Source: Odontesthes bonariensis
Taxonomy: Eukaryota; Chordata; Actinopteri; Atheriniformes; Atherinopsidae
Length of the DNA stretch: 64,000 nt
Assembly: GCF_027942865.1 (NCBI RefSeq)
Contig: NC_134510.1
Span: 15,094,743-15,158,742 of the forward strand
Direction: 5' to 3'
Shown: positions 1 to 12,229 of the stretch, one piece after another
Numbering within the stretch: the stretch's first letter is position 1
How the letters are laid out: each line of letters starts with the position of its first letter
Notes under the pieces: generated by a model
What the model was told of the DNA's origin: nothing
Database searches by the model: none
The model's input: only the letters and a program-made list of their open reading frames with translations
Translations under genes and position numbers: made by a program

Positions 1-220
1 TTACATTACATTGCGGTCATTTTGCAGACGCTTTTATCCAAAGCGACTAAGTGTGTTCAACATCAGTAGGCAAAAGAACTTCAGGTTACAAGAAATCATA
101 AGTGCATTTCCTTCCAAAACCAAACAGCTAAGAGTATACCTAGTGCTAGAGTACGTTAGGTACCAAGACAAATGGGGAAAAAAGACAATTTAGAAAACAA
201 ATAAGTAGGTAGGAAGGTGA
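1..220. repeat. Teleost interspersed repeat fragment
   Basis: The first 50 bases contain the phrase CGCTTTTATCCAAAGCGACT, which I recognise as a very common teleost interspersed repeat. The left end lies outside the window and the right limit is approximate. No coding sequence is seen. The sequence from 220 to 667 shows nothing recognisable. Confidence 0.5.
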
Positions 221-667
221 TGTGCTTTGAGCTAAATGCTAATGTCGGTATGCTAAAAATGAGCTACAAAGTTAGCAAAACAGTGCCAACACAAAGTTTG
301 GTTGTACAGTATATAAGTATAACATTAAACATTGCTGGCATTTACTAATACAAAATACAGCTGATGAGGCTAATGGGAGTATAGCTGGTCACAAACCAAA
401 GTACTGAGCAAAACATTACTGGTGGCATTAAAAGTTATAATGAATAATATCTTTCAAAATGTCATGTGTTCCATCAAGCAGACAAGGACAAAACCATTAA
501 ATCATTAATCATCAGTCGCATAGATGCATGTACAAATTTAATTCATCAGTTGTTTCTGAAGTCTAAACTAAAGGGGTTAATGAGCTTTCAACAACACTAC
601 CATCCCAAGAACCATTGATGAGCTTTGATATTAAATGGTTTCAATTATTTGCTAATTTGATTTAATC

Positions 668-1816
668 TTGTTAAAGCGTGTGTTATCCAAGGTCCTGGAA
701 AGAATTTTGCTTGATAGACTTGATAGCTCTATTAGTACTACAGATAATCAGTTTGGCTTTAAGCCGAAGCATGGCACTGATCAATGTATTTTTGCTCTTA
801 AGGAGATGGTGGAGATGTACAGAACACAGAATTCCTCCATTTTAATTTGTTTTATTGATGCGTCTAAGGCATTTGACAGAATAAATCATTTTAAATTGTT
901 TTTAAAACTCAGACAGAGGGGTGTCCCCAACAGTATAATTAGGATCCTGTCATACTGGTATGCCAACCAGACCATGCAGGTCAAATGGGGGGAGGTGCTC
1001 TCTACACCGTTTGGGGTGGGAAATGGGGTCAGACAGGGTGGATTACTCTCTCCCGCTCTTTTTAATATTTATATGAATGACCTGTCTGAGCAACTGAGGG
1101 CCTGTAGGACAGGATGCATGGTTGGGAATGCACTGCTAAACCATCTCATGTATGCCGATGATCTAGCCATCTTCTCCCCCAGCAGTGCTGGGCTGCAAGA
1201 AATGCTACACGTTTGTTCCAATTATGGATTGACTTTTAATGTTAAATACAACTGCAAGAAAAGTGTTGTACTTATATGTAAAAGTAAGGGGGACAAGGAT
1301 CTCACTTTTCCTTCTTTTTATCTGGCAGGGCAGGTTTTACCTGTAAATAACAAAACAAAGTACTTGGGACATATAATTACTGACCAAATGTGCGATGATG
1401 ATGACATCTTCAGGCAGCGCCGCATGTTATATGCACAAGCTAACATGCTGGTTAGGAAGTTTCACTGGTGCACTGATAATGTTAAAATTAGCCTGTTCAA
1501 GGCATACTGCACCCCCCTGTATACTGCCCCCCTGTGGGCTAAGTATAAAAAGGGTAGCCTGCAGAAACTTCAAGTCGCATATAATGATGGGCTGCGCATT
1601 CTGCTTAAGAAGCCCAGGTGGAGCAGTGCAAGCGAATTGTTTTGTGGTGTTGGGGTCAACACATTCCATGCATTGTTGAGGATTTTAATGTATAGTTTTA
1701 TCTGTAGATTGGATGGTTCATGGAATCAAATTATTAGGCTCCTGTCAAATCCTGCGCTTAGTGCGGTGCGATACCAGTCATATATGTGGAAACACTGGTA
1801 CAAGTGTCTTTTATAA
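668..1816 (+). pseudogene. 5'-truncated non-LTR retrotransposon reverse transcriptase (LINE)
   Basis: This open frame of about 382 codons carries the ordered motifs of a LINE reverse transcriptase. Motif A reads FIDASKAFDRINH, motif B reads GVRQGGLLSPALFNIYMNDL and the catalytic YADD box reads YADDLAIFSP. A C-terminal region rich in W and L follows. The protein begins inside the RT domain; upstream endonuclease and ORF1 are absent, as expected from 5' truncation during target-primed reverse transcription. There is no convincing start codon, and the frame opens at a TTG. The frame is still intact, so the copy is fairly young. The clade (CR1/L2/Rex-like) cannot be fixed without a tree. Confidence 0.85.
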
Positions 1817-1913
1817 GTGTGTTTCTGTTTGTCTTTATGTATTGTCTATGTACTGTGTTTTAATTTTTGAAAATGGACCCCGAGTCTGGAAATAAAGTTG
1901 ATGATGATGAAAG
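1817..1913 (+). repeat. LINE 3' UTR and GATGATGATGA tail
   Basis: The reverse transcriptase frame is followed by about 75 bases of 3' UTR, an AATAAAG at 1891-1897 and a short run of TGA repeats. That is the usual way a non-LTR element ends when its tail is a short microsatellite rather than poly(A). Confidence 0.6.
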
Positions 1914-1952
1914 AAGCTATTCATTTTTGGCCCGCATTCTAATTAAAGATGT

Positions 1953-2929
1953 AGCCTGGCTGACGCGTCCACAATCTCGATGAGATGGTGGTCTGGGAAC
2001 TAGGTGTGCATTTTCTCGTATTTGAGGCGTGGTTTACGAATGCCTAGAGCCGTTTATTGGGCGCTACGAATGTCTATCAAATGACGTCAGGTTCTTCCCA
2101 TGCTGCTTTGCGCGCGATTCATAGCCAATTGTATCACTTATACCAGATGACGACAGAAATTCGACGAGGAAGAAGAAAAAAATGGAAAATAAAAGTAAAC
2201 TTGCGCTCTAAGCTACTCAAATTGACAACAAAGTAGGCCTATATGCTATATTCTACATGAATTTTTATGTTGTACAGTTGTGAATTTATTTTAATAATGG
2301 AGAAATTGAGCAGCCTTGCTTTGTTGTCTACAGTAGTAGATCAACCCTCATCTTACTTTGAAGCTCCCGGCTCCCAGAAGTGACGTCAACGAAGCTTTAG
2401 CAGCAGAAAAGCTATCAGGCTTGTGTTGATGATAATAATAAACTCCTGGACTATGTACAAACTTCCAAATGCATCGTTTGGTGAGTACAGACCATATTTG
2501 TACTACTGTATAAGTTTGGTGTCATGGCATATGATTTTAGTGTGGTAATTTTGGAGATACTGCCAGGGTCCGTTAGCGCTTGTACTAAGCTATTCGGGAT
2601 AACTCGGTAACTCAGCTGATGTTCAGCCAAGATCGGAAAAACTTCGGGTGGGCTACTTGGCTGGATGTCACGGTTCAAATGACCCTAGGGTTAATCTACT
2701 CCGAAACACTTTCTAAGGCTGCATTGAACGGTAACGTTGTGTCCGCTGTCATGTTGGATTAACGCTCTACAAGCTTCGGTGTAGCGCATAGACGTCGTCA
2801 TCGTCTTGCTCCCCCCCGTCGTTCTGTGATTGGTTCCCAAACTCTAGCAAAAATAAGGGCGGTGGTTTCCAGGCTGACTTTGCAGTGAGAATGAAATCGA
2901 GCGCAAAGCAGCATGGGAATTCCCAGGCT
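1953..2929. mobile_element. Non-autonomous TIR element with 12-bp flanking direct repeat
   Basis: The segment starts with AGCCTGG and ends with CCAGGCT. Just inside the ends, the sequence at 2094-2128 is the reverse complement of the sequence near 2891-2920 (shared core CCCATGCTGCTTTGCGC), so there are long subterminal inverted repeats. The 12 bases AATTAAAGATGT flank both sides, at 1941-1952 and 2930-2941. No transposase frame is visible inside. The inverted ends suggest a DNA transposon, but a 12-bp target duplication is longer than that of common superfamilies (2-10 bp). The family is unassigned. Confidence 0.7.
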
Positions 2930-3966
2930 AATTAAAGATGTAGAATTTTTGACAAGCATCTCTTCGTCCGCTGCTGTTCTTAGATTGAGGCTGAATTGCA
3001 CCTATTTGTTACAGCATCTAGCATCTGAACTTAAAGAATTGCGTTTCCTACGATTTTAGGATGAGGATGTTGGTGTACAGTACAACTATTTGCCCAACTT
3101 TGCACTCGTACCATATAAGATCCTCTCTGTACATATAATGTAGTGTGGATCCCTTCGTTAAACGTCTCCTACAGTAAAAATGAGGTTAGGCTACATTCTC
3201 ACTTTTTTACGGAATGCCTAGTGAGTAACATAGTGTCTCTGTGTCTGGTTTGGAGATTTGAATCTTTGCTTATTTTTTGTTTGAGGTAGAACAGCTGTAG
3301 AGGTTATTCAGGAGGTTTGTAGAATCCAGCAACGAGATGAACAGTTGCAGAATCCAGTTTTAACTGGTCAGAGACACATGGGAGTGAGAGTCATGTTGGA
3401 TTTTAGTGAGTCAAAAGTGCTGACGTACAAATTTCATTGTTCATATCTGTTCCCGACTTAAGGCTAGGAATGAGCCAAGCTGTTGAATTCTGTTGTTAAT
3501 TCACTGATTTATAACCTACATACTGTAAGTACGATCTGCATCATATAAGTTGTTGGTTTTGCACAGCTTAGCTCAAAACATAACAAATCCTGTATGCCTT
3601 CATGCTCCAGACATTCAGAGAATTCTGTATGTTTCAGTATGATGGGATTTTCTTGAGCAGGAGAAATGTGATGTTTCCAGAGCAACATTCGTTAACTGTA
3701 AAACAGCCTGTGGACAAGGCTTACTTATTGTTGAGGAATCACTTATGATCAAAGAAAGCCCCTCCTGATATAAAGAGCTCCTCAGTCCAGATGATGAGGG
3801 TACATCAAGGTTGTTCGCGTTCTCAAAGCTGGTACAGATGTCAAGTAGGTTTTAGGGTGGGGATAGAGGCTCACCTACAGAAAGCTAAAAAAAATGGTCT
3901 CCCAAGTTTTATAGACATGGGCAAAGGTAACTAGAATGGGGAAAGGAAACTTCTTCTAGGCACCAC

Positions 3967-3985
3967 ACACACACAGAGACACACG
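3967..3985. repeat. Short (CA)n microsatellite
   Basis: A short ACACACACAC tract followed by an interrupted AGAGACACAC run. The stretch 2942-4290 otherwise shows no recognisable gene or repeat family. Confidence 0.6.
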
Positions 3986-4290
3986 TGCATGTCGGTAAAA
4001 AGAGAGAGACGGGGGTAAGTACAGTCATTTATAGGAAGTTTTATGATAGATAAGCAACAGTTAATGAAAATAAGGGGTTTGGCAATCCCTCCTCGTTTTC
4101 AGGAAGTAAAATACTGCCCTTTTTTTTAAGAGCTATGAGCCGTTCACAAGGAAGGGGGGTAAAGTCCCAGGGTCCACAAGACTTAATGTGGCTATACACA
4201 GATTCACAATGTTTGCCCAGCACAAATCCACTTAAAGCTTTAATCATACATGTACACTTCATTTTTTTCTACTGCAAAAGTCCATAAGTG

Positions 4291-5218
4291 TTAAAGGGGA
4301 ACTCCGGGGCATTTGAAGCGTGTTTCCATTGCTAGAGGTTGTCAAATAATGATAGTAGGACACAGAGAGGTGCACATCTGCGCTCCCTGTGTGAAGATCG
4401 CTCTGTCCGCACAGCATGTCATGCGAGGCTAATACGTGGTGGCTAAGGGGCAAGCGCTAACCCTTCCACGTAAAACAACAACTTGCACACTGCAGAAACG
4501 TCACACCACTTTATAACCCATCCGACAATAAAGTCACAAGCCTTACCATCAAAACCATATGCATGGTTCTCACATTACTGGCATGGGGACGTTACAAAAC
4601 AACTTTATAAACAGCATGTCACTCACCGGCTGGTTGTAGGCTCGCGCATGTGAAAGCCCAGAAGAGTCGATGGAGAATAATCCCATATACAAAACAATTA
4701 TATTCTCTAGAAAAACTGCGTTCAAGTATTTAAAACATTACAACAATACATGCCCAGTAATATTCTTGTAATGTTTTAAATACTTGAACGCAGTTTTTCT
4801 AGAGAATATAATTGTTTTGTATATGGGATTATTCTCCATCGACTCTTCTGGGCTTTCACATGCGCGAGCCTACAACCAGCCGGTGAGTTACATGCTGTTT
4901 ATAAAGTTGTTTTGTAACGTCCCCATGCCAGTAATGTGAGAACCATGCATATGGTTTTGATGGTAAGGCTTGTGACTTTATTGTCGGATGGGTTATAAAG
5001 TGGTGTGACGTTTCTGCAGTGTGCAAGTTGTTGTTTTACGTGGAAGGGTTAGCGCTTGCCCCTTAGCCACCATGTATTAGCCTCGCATGACATGCTGTGC
5101 GGACAGAGCGATCTTCACACAGGGAGCGCAGATGTGCACCTCTCTGTGTCCTACTATCATTATTTGACAACCTCTAGCAATGGAAACACGCTTCAAATGC
5201 CCCGGAGTTCCCCTTTAA
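4291..5218. mobile_element. Long palindromic foldback element with TTAA ends
   Basis: Two arms of 453 bp (4291-4743 and 4766-5218) are near-perfect reverse complements separated by a 22-bp spacer. Only occasional mismatches were seen, for example AATACGTGG against CCATGTATT. The element begins TTAAAGGGG and ends CCCCTTTAA, so each end carries TTAA, the target duplication of piggyBac and Kolobok transposons. The same small open frame occurs once in each arm (4259-4453 minus and 5056-5238 plus) as a by-product of the symmetry and is not called a gene. Any transcript through it would fold into a dsRNA of about 450 bp. Confidence 0.85.
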
Positions 5219-7313
5219 GGTCTCATGCCAAAAAGTAACAAATTTATAATATTAGAAAAATAGCTGGATTATTGACTTGGTCAGCGATAGAAAAGACTAT
5301 GGCTGCTAACAACTTGTTGAGAAAATATAAGGTATTAAAAGTATTAACCTGTTTTTAATAAATTAATTAATTACACCTTGATGACTTAATGCATAACCTC
5401 AAATCGGTTGGGATGGTATGATGATAAATAAAAAACTCATTGCAAACTTGTCAAACTCTCATTGACTTCATTTAATCTGTTCATAAACATTTATTCCTTC
5501 ATTTTTGGCCTGAAACTTTCAGTGCATATAAAAGGAAAAGGGTACAAGTCTAAGTTGAAAACCTGTGATCTTTGACCCCTCAGACAATGCTGTATCCAGA
5601 ACAGTCATTCATCAATAGCTGATATAATCACATGGGCAAGACACTTCTATGGAGAACCTTTATCCAGCACTACATTACATTCACTAATGCCACTTAAAAC
5701 TTTACTGGTCAAAAAAGAAGCCTTACCTTTGTCCTTGTTCAGAGGCAGCCTTGACTTCCCTAGGCTCTGAGGCATCTGGGATGGACCATCATGTCAGACC
5801 AATCAATATTCTTTCTTTTTTGAAAGAGATAGACACTGTGCTTCAAGCTAAAGACATAAAGGGCCATCCTGGCAGTTATTAGTATCAAGTCCAAAATTTA
5901 GTTATGTTATGGTACAGAGTTCCAGTGTCCTTGGCAAAGGTAATTTAAATTAAACCTCATAGATGACACCTATTCCATGGACATCCATTCATTTTTAAAC
6001 AAGACAATTCAAAGCTCCATTCTGCACATTTTATAAAGACATGGCTGTGGAAGAGAAGGGTGCAAGTATCAGACTGGACTGCCTGGAGTCCTAACCTGTC
6101 CACCGACACAAAATAACACCTGAACCTCAAAACGTCATCCATTCTGAATGTCAAAAAAATAACATTTAACAAGCTAACAGCAACAAATGCAAAGCAGGAC
6201 CTGTCCTACACGTTGTCCTACTCCATCCCCTCCAACCTCCAAATGCAGATTTGTGGCTTATTAAATGTGATGCAGCAGTCAAAACCTGACAATTCAATAA
6301 AATGCTATGATACTCTGTTACCCTATGGGGTTGTTATAATGTTCAGTCGTGTGAAAAAAAACCAGCCTAAATCATGACTGTGGACATACGGATTAAACAT
6401 GTGTGATTATTCCACATTTTACCAGGAGACTGTGTTGTGCGTCCATCTCTCTGAGCTTTGCTGCCACCTCTTAAACAACCAGTCAAAACTACGTTTGTTA
6501 TAAAACACCAAATGAAAACAGCATGAAATTGGGTAGCAATCCAAATCCCATACTGGACATCAAACGGTGTTGTTAGGGTTCAAACAATTTTCCCCTTCAG
6601 TGACAACATATCTATTCACTGCTTTTCCTCTCCATTATTCCATGAAGCTGTTTAACCCGCATCCGTGGCCACGGTCAGACATTCAATTAAACTCGTAAAT
6701 CTGAGTGAATTAAACTGGAATATATCCTGCTTCCGCGCTGAGTGCAATTCAAGCTGACCAGCTCAGGCTGTGGTCGCAGCAGTGCCCCCAATCATTCACT
6801 TGCTGGCTTTGGTTCATTTGGCTGTAAATGGACACCATTAGCCGGTAGGGTCGTTGAGCCACTTTAGGCTAATTAACTTTCCTTGACACGCAACACATCC
6901 AGCTGGTAGGCTCATGTTTGGGTTCTAACAGAGAGAAAGAGAACAGAGAACAGTTTAACAGTTTACATCTTTTCATCTCACAAAGTCTATCATTGTGGGG
7001 TTTTGCTCACAAATTAAAGACTGACTTGGCTTTTTTGGTGCAGAGGTTACCACAGCTGATGCTGTTGTGTAGATGAAAAATAAATGGAGTGAAAGGAAGG
7101 ACAGGGAAATGAGAAGGAACAGAGGTGAGGTAAGGTGAGACTGAAAAAGTTGCAGCTGGGGAGGGGTGGGAAAGGATGCAAGCCAGTGAAGCAGGACTTT
7201 TGTGTTGTTTTCATTCAAGTTTTTCAGCTTTACTGAAGGATTTTTTAGTATCTTGGCATACCTGACACAACAGCTTTGGTCATCATATAGCTGAGATTTA
7301 TATCTTGTGTGTT

Positions 7314-7346
<33 letters not shown>

Positions 7347-8922
7347 CTGTATATGTATATAAATCAAGTAGGTACAGCATTCATTGTGACACTGGAGACA
7401 GTATTTTTAATGACACCTACAGAATGGCATCACTCACTTCTCTGAAATAAAACTGTCAATGCTGAAACTGTACAGAGGAATCAAAATATCTGTAATCAGG
7501 GAACAAAATGATAACAAAGACCAACTGAGACGTTACTGAAAAATGTTGAGGTTTCCAAATACAGTAACAGAGAGGATGGGAAAACAGAGAGATGCAGGCC
7601 GTTGAATGACTCAATGAGAAATGTACACAAAATAGTGGGAAACAAGACAGAGAAATGTTGTGAGGATGTTGTGTTCTTCAGGAGATTATAGCCTCACCCC
7701 GAAGCCCTGCAATAAAAACTTCATATATACCACTGAGCTGTGTATTTACCAGATACAACCGCAGCACTGTTTACATCCCCGTCTTATTTGGACTGCGTGA
7801 TGCATGTTAAGTTTCAACAAGACAGGCAAGAGATGCTCTTTGAAATGCAATATATAAATAAATGAAAGGAGAAATATCCCCCATAAAAAGCCAGCACATT
7901 GCAACAGTTAACACGACGTTTGTGTTGTATACTCTGATTACAGACCAAGACTCAAAGTGCATCATGCATACGTAAACCTGGCATGTACACAGTGAAACCA
8001 GTGCAATTGAAAGAGATATGCACATAGAAATTTCTCAGCTGTGAGCACGAAACAAAGCCTCAGTGACGGTGGATATACAGCAGAGAAATAACCCATCATG
8101 ATTAGTCTAGTACAGCCAATAGCAGTGTTTTGTCAGGTTTATCTGTACTGCTGCACTGAATATACCACAAACAGAGGATTGGTACCATGCAGTCTTTGAG
8201 CAATGCAATACAAATTTAACAGAAATTCTATCAGAGGTGTTAAATTTTATGTACACCTGCACATCATTAATGTTACCGTTTTTAATCTTACTTTCTACCG
8301 TGTCATTTAACCTTGTAATCTTCTTGCTCTCCTCTACTGCTTGTCATACCGAGCAGTGAGCAATCGTTTTTCCTTCCATCACTTCATTCATTTCCACCGC
8401 TTATCTTATATTTCTGATGAAAAAAGGCTACACTTTGTTCTTCTCCCATGTCATGTCCTTCAGCTCCTTCTGCAGATCCCAGGCTGACTTTCTCATGCCC
8501 ATTTGGTGAAGGTGAATGTTGTGAATGTGAATGTTTTTCTGAAAGGACTGAAAATATTGCTAGTCATGTAGAATGGAAGGTATAACCTTTCTTTTTTTTT
8601 CCCACGACGTTAGACAATACACTCATACTCATTAGTTATTTTCCTCCTTTATCTAATCTGTAGTATGTTCCGGGGAATAAATGAATTCATTTATAAATCT
8701 AAGCTCCCTGACTTGCAGTGCCAGCAGAGTGCTATGGCCTCAGAGCTGATTAGCAAGTAAACCATAACATTATATTTGGTCTTTCCGAACAAACTAGTGA
8801 AAACAAATTGGAACTTTAAAAACTTTGAAATACTGAAATACTGTACCTTAACCACAGCTGAATAAAAATATCAAAGATCTGGATTGACGTCAAAAGTAAA
8901 AGGGACATTTTGGGGTTTTTTT
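5219..8922. other. Gene-free, AT-rich intergenic sequence
   Basis: No coding exon, RNA gene or clear transposon was recognised. A (CA)n/(TA)n microsatellite lies near 7313-7350. The phrase TTCATTTCCACCGCTTATC at 8387-8405 resembles the end of a common fish repeat but is too short to assign. Confidence 0.5.
7313..7350. repeat. (CA)n-(TA)n compound microsatellite
   Basis: About eleven CA units run directly into five or six TA units. Confidence 0.8.
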
Positions 8923-9006
8923 CAGGGCTGGGTGAGTTAACTCGTTATTATCGAGTTAACGCGCAAATTATTTAACGCCAATAAATAGTTTATCGCGCCA
9001 CGCAGG
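8923..9006 (-). mobile_element. hAT-like element end, first part (interrupted by SINE)
   Basis: The segment begins CAGGGCTGGGTGAGTTAACT. It matches, in reverse orientation, the right end of the hAT element at 36840-37474 (shared GAGTTAACTCGTTATTATCG). The match stops at 9006, where a T-rich SINE begins, and resumes at 9221. The other terminus of this copy is not found, so it is a fragment. Confidence 0.75.
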
Positions 9007-9220
9007 TTTTTTTTTTTTAATTTTTAAATTATTTTTGGGGCTTTTGTGCCTTTAATGGATAGGAAAGTTCAGAGAGACAGGAAGCAGGGGGCAGAGAGAG
9101 GGGGAATGACACACAGCACGGGGCTGTCCGGTGCGGGACTCGAACTGGGGCCAGCTGCAGCGAGGACTATAGCCTCTTGTACATGGGGCACCTGCTCAAC
9201 CCACTACGCCACAGACCACC
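9007..9220 (-). repeat. tRNA-derived SINE inserted in a hAT fragment
   Basis: Read on the minus strand, the block starts with GTGGCGTAGTGGGTTGAGC, which resembles a polymerase III A box. A B-box-like AGTTCGAGTCCC follows, and the block ends in an A-rich tail that appears as the T run at 9007-9018 on the plus strand. The body matches a SINE I recognise as widespread in percomorph fish (phrase CTTTAATGGATAGGAAAG). It is not a functional tRNA gene, because the rest of the cloverleaf is absent. Confidence 0.75.
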
Positions 9221-9267
9221 CGTTTTATTATCTATTTTATTATTGTAAAAGTCTGTTGCTCACAGGC
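9221..9267 (-). mobile_element. hAT-like element end, second part
   Basis: After the SINE, the sequence TTATTGTAAAAGTCTGTTGC to CACAGGC continues the match to the reverse complement of 37340-37380. This confirms that the SINE inserted into an older hAT copy. Similarity is lost beyond 9267. Confidence 0.7.
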
Positions 9268-12200
9268 TTTGTGGTGACAAAGTAAGTAACTTTCTGATGC
9301 AGAGGTGACGTGTTGTAAATATCCACAATATAGTTCTCACTCAAACTGCTTTAGTTTTTGAGGTTTAAGTTGTTTTTGAAGGAGAAAAAAAAGGACATTT
9401 TTGGTGGCCTTTCAGTAGTTTTTAGCTTCAGCTCGACCATCAGAAATGTTTCCAATTCTGTAGCCAAGACACTAACAATCCTGAATACTACACACAGCCG
9501 TACTTTAAAACTTTTAATGCAATGTGGTATAAAAAAGTGATGAAGCGGTGCAGCATAGTGTAGCAAACTCACATGGGGATGAGGAGTTGGTGGATGTGCT
9601 ACACACAGGACTTTCACCTAGCGAAGGGGGGTGTGTGTCTTGTGTGATAATAACCAAGATAATGGTTTAGTTCTAAATGGACCCTTTCACGATGTTCATA
9701 AGGTGTTAGAAAGACAGGAAGGCTCTTTGCCAGTAACACCTGAGGCAAACTTCTCCTATGTGGGGCCCCCCCCGCCCCCAAGTTGCAAAACTACGGTTTA
9801 TACAAAACATAGATTTACGTCATTGACCCTTGTCTTATGTCTGCGAGCAAACTACTGGAACAGATTATTTACCCCCACAGAGGAGAATAAACTGAAGTGA
9901 ATGGTGCAACATTTCTTGAAAGTTTTCTTCTTTCGTTTTGGACTGTGCTGCGCTCCATTCCTTCAGAGGTCAACGCCATCAGGCCGACTTGCTACCGGAA
10001 CTCCTCACCAGTGCCTCTTAGTTAAAGAGAGCAAATCTCTAAACATTATTTCCCACTCCTGAAAACAAATAGAGGATTTACATAAAATGTCATTACACTC
10101 TTTGCTCTCCAACTTCCTTCGTCCTTCTTTTCTTTTGTTCTCTGCTGGTTTTCTACCATTTTCATCTCCAACTCCAGTGTCTTCATCTGTTCTCTCAACT
10201 CCTTTTCCTTCCCCTGTTCTCCTCTCTCTCACACCCCTGTGATTTCATTTGTTTTAGCCTCTGCTATCTCTCCGTCTGCTTTCCATTTTTCTTCTGCTGA
10301 TACTAGAAGCCATATGGTCTAATTGTAACCATGTGGGCATTTGATGATTACAGTGGTAGCTCTGTCAGCCTCTGAGAAACTGTACCGTAACACATGGAGG
10401 TGGCACCCACAGACGTGCACAAACCCACGCACATCTGCAGCTTGCCAGCGACGACCTCTCACAAAAGAAGTACATTTCAAACACACAAGAGGAAGCACTT
10501 TCATTTCTCCTCCCAATTCATGTCATTGTGGTAAATATTTTCAGATCTTGGTTTGGTGAAGTGACATTATCCTTAACCGCAAGGATAAGTGTTTCACAGA
10601 AACGGAAATGGGGTGATGAATTGCTGGTTAGATGGCCGTGTTCCTCTTTTTTGTGTGCCTTTGGAAAAAATGTGACGCCAATCTTTTTTCTATTGTGCTG
10701 TTGCCTTGCTCAATTAGATGAATGCTGGGTTTTGTCCTGAAGAACAAAATAATTAGAAATAAAAGAAAGCTGTAGAAGTGAGAGCGGAGAGGTAGGAACA
10801 GGAGGAGTGGGAAAAGAGAAAAGAGCGGGGATTCTGTTTTCCTCCCTGTGATGACTTTCAGGATTTGGGATTTTTCCCTAATCAGTTTAATGAAAGGGGA
10901 TGGGATGATTCAAAAACACTCAGAATTGTGCAAGAACCTCTGCTCCTTTGCACAGCATCCACAGTGAAATTCTAAAACTAGCCCCCAGTACATCTGTCTA
11001 TTCATTAAATCAACCAGCCTAATGAACTTAACTGACCTCCAGAACCTCTAGGCTTAATTAACCACTTTTCTTTTCTCCTGAGACTGAGAGAAGGTTTGTC
11101 CATTGCCCTTCTGTCCAACTCCTTAACTCTTCATCCTGTTTAGCATCTTGCTCTCGGACACTACAGCAAGCTACTTTGCCGGCATACATTGAGCGGTGTC
11201 CGGCTGTGAAGGTCCACCTTCATTTCTTCTCCTCTATCCTTCTTTTCCTCTCTGTGGTTTCCCCGCTCTTGCTTTCTCCTCCTCTTCATTTGCGATGTCA
11301 TGGCTGCGTGAACAGCTGTGTCACAGTTGAACCTGAACGTGGGAAAAGAAATCAGTTTGAGGCTGCAGCGATAACGTGATAGATGTCTCCCACCGGGTGA
11401 GCGGTCTTTGAATTTCTCCACCAAAACAGCTTCTTGATTACATTCCAACTGTCTGCTGTCTGAATGAGCCAGAACTGCTCATCCGGGAAATAAACACGCA
11501 ACTTTGAGACACAACACTCGCAAAAACACACATTCACTTCCATTCACAAACACTTCCCGGGAACTGCAGCATTGTTAAACTGTGATCTAAACCAATATTA
11601 AGACCTCTTACAACATGTGTGCACACCTGTTCACATGGGGGCACCTCAGATAAGAAAAATATTTTACTGTTTATTAACAGCTAGAGTAGTTGGTGAATCA
11701 TTTGAGCTCCATCTCCCCTCAGGTGCTGTTTTGACACTTGTGAAGCTTTCACAGTTTACTATAACTGCTAGATTTGGATCAAATGTCGCTGCCTTTTGGG
11801 ATCTATTTTTCTCGTTGTTTTCCGTCGAATAACTTCAAAAGAGCTCTTAACTGTGAGTTATTTTAGCTACATACTGTTCAACAAGTCTGCAACATCAACA
11901 AATGCGTGAACAAATCCTGGTGAAACGCAGAGGAGAGGTTGCTCAAGGTGCAAGCAAGCTTCCATTTCACCAAACATGACACCGTCTGTCAAACTTAGAG
12001 TTAATTAGTGTGACTGAATTGAAAAAAAACAACTAATATTTTTTGTTGTAAAGATAAAAATTAGATTTACCTTCTCTGATTCATCAATCCAACAGGCATA
12101 CATCAGTTCGGTTCTGCAATGTCAGTGTGATAATGCAGCCATTTGGCACCACCTAGTGACGCTTTATTTCACACACACATCTACTCAAGTTCATTTAAGT
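9268..12200. other. Gene-free intergenic sequence
   Basis: No coding exon, RNA gene or repeat family was recognised here. Short open frames on both strands lack any recognised domain. Confidence 0.45.
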
Positions 12201-12229
12201 CCAGCTGCGTGTAATAAAAGTGTCACATG

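Noticed and set aside
4259..5238. Two identical small proteins on opposite strands
   Set aside because: They are the same sequence in the two arms of the palindrome. The duplication follows from symmetry and not from coding selection.
9100..9215. Possible tRNA gene from A- and B-box-like motifs
   Set aside because: The motifs sit in a SINE with an A-rich tail inserted in a hAT fragment, and no complete cloverleaf can be drawn.
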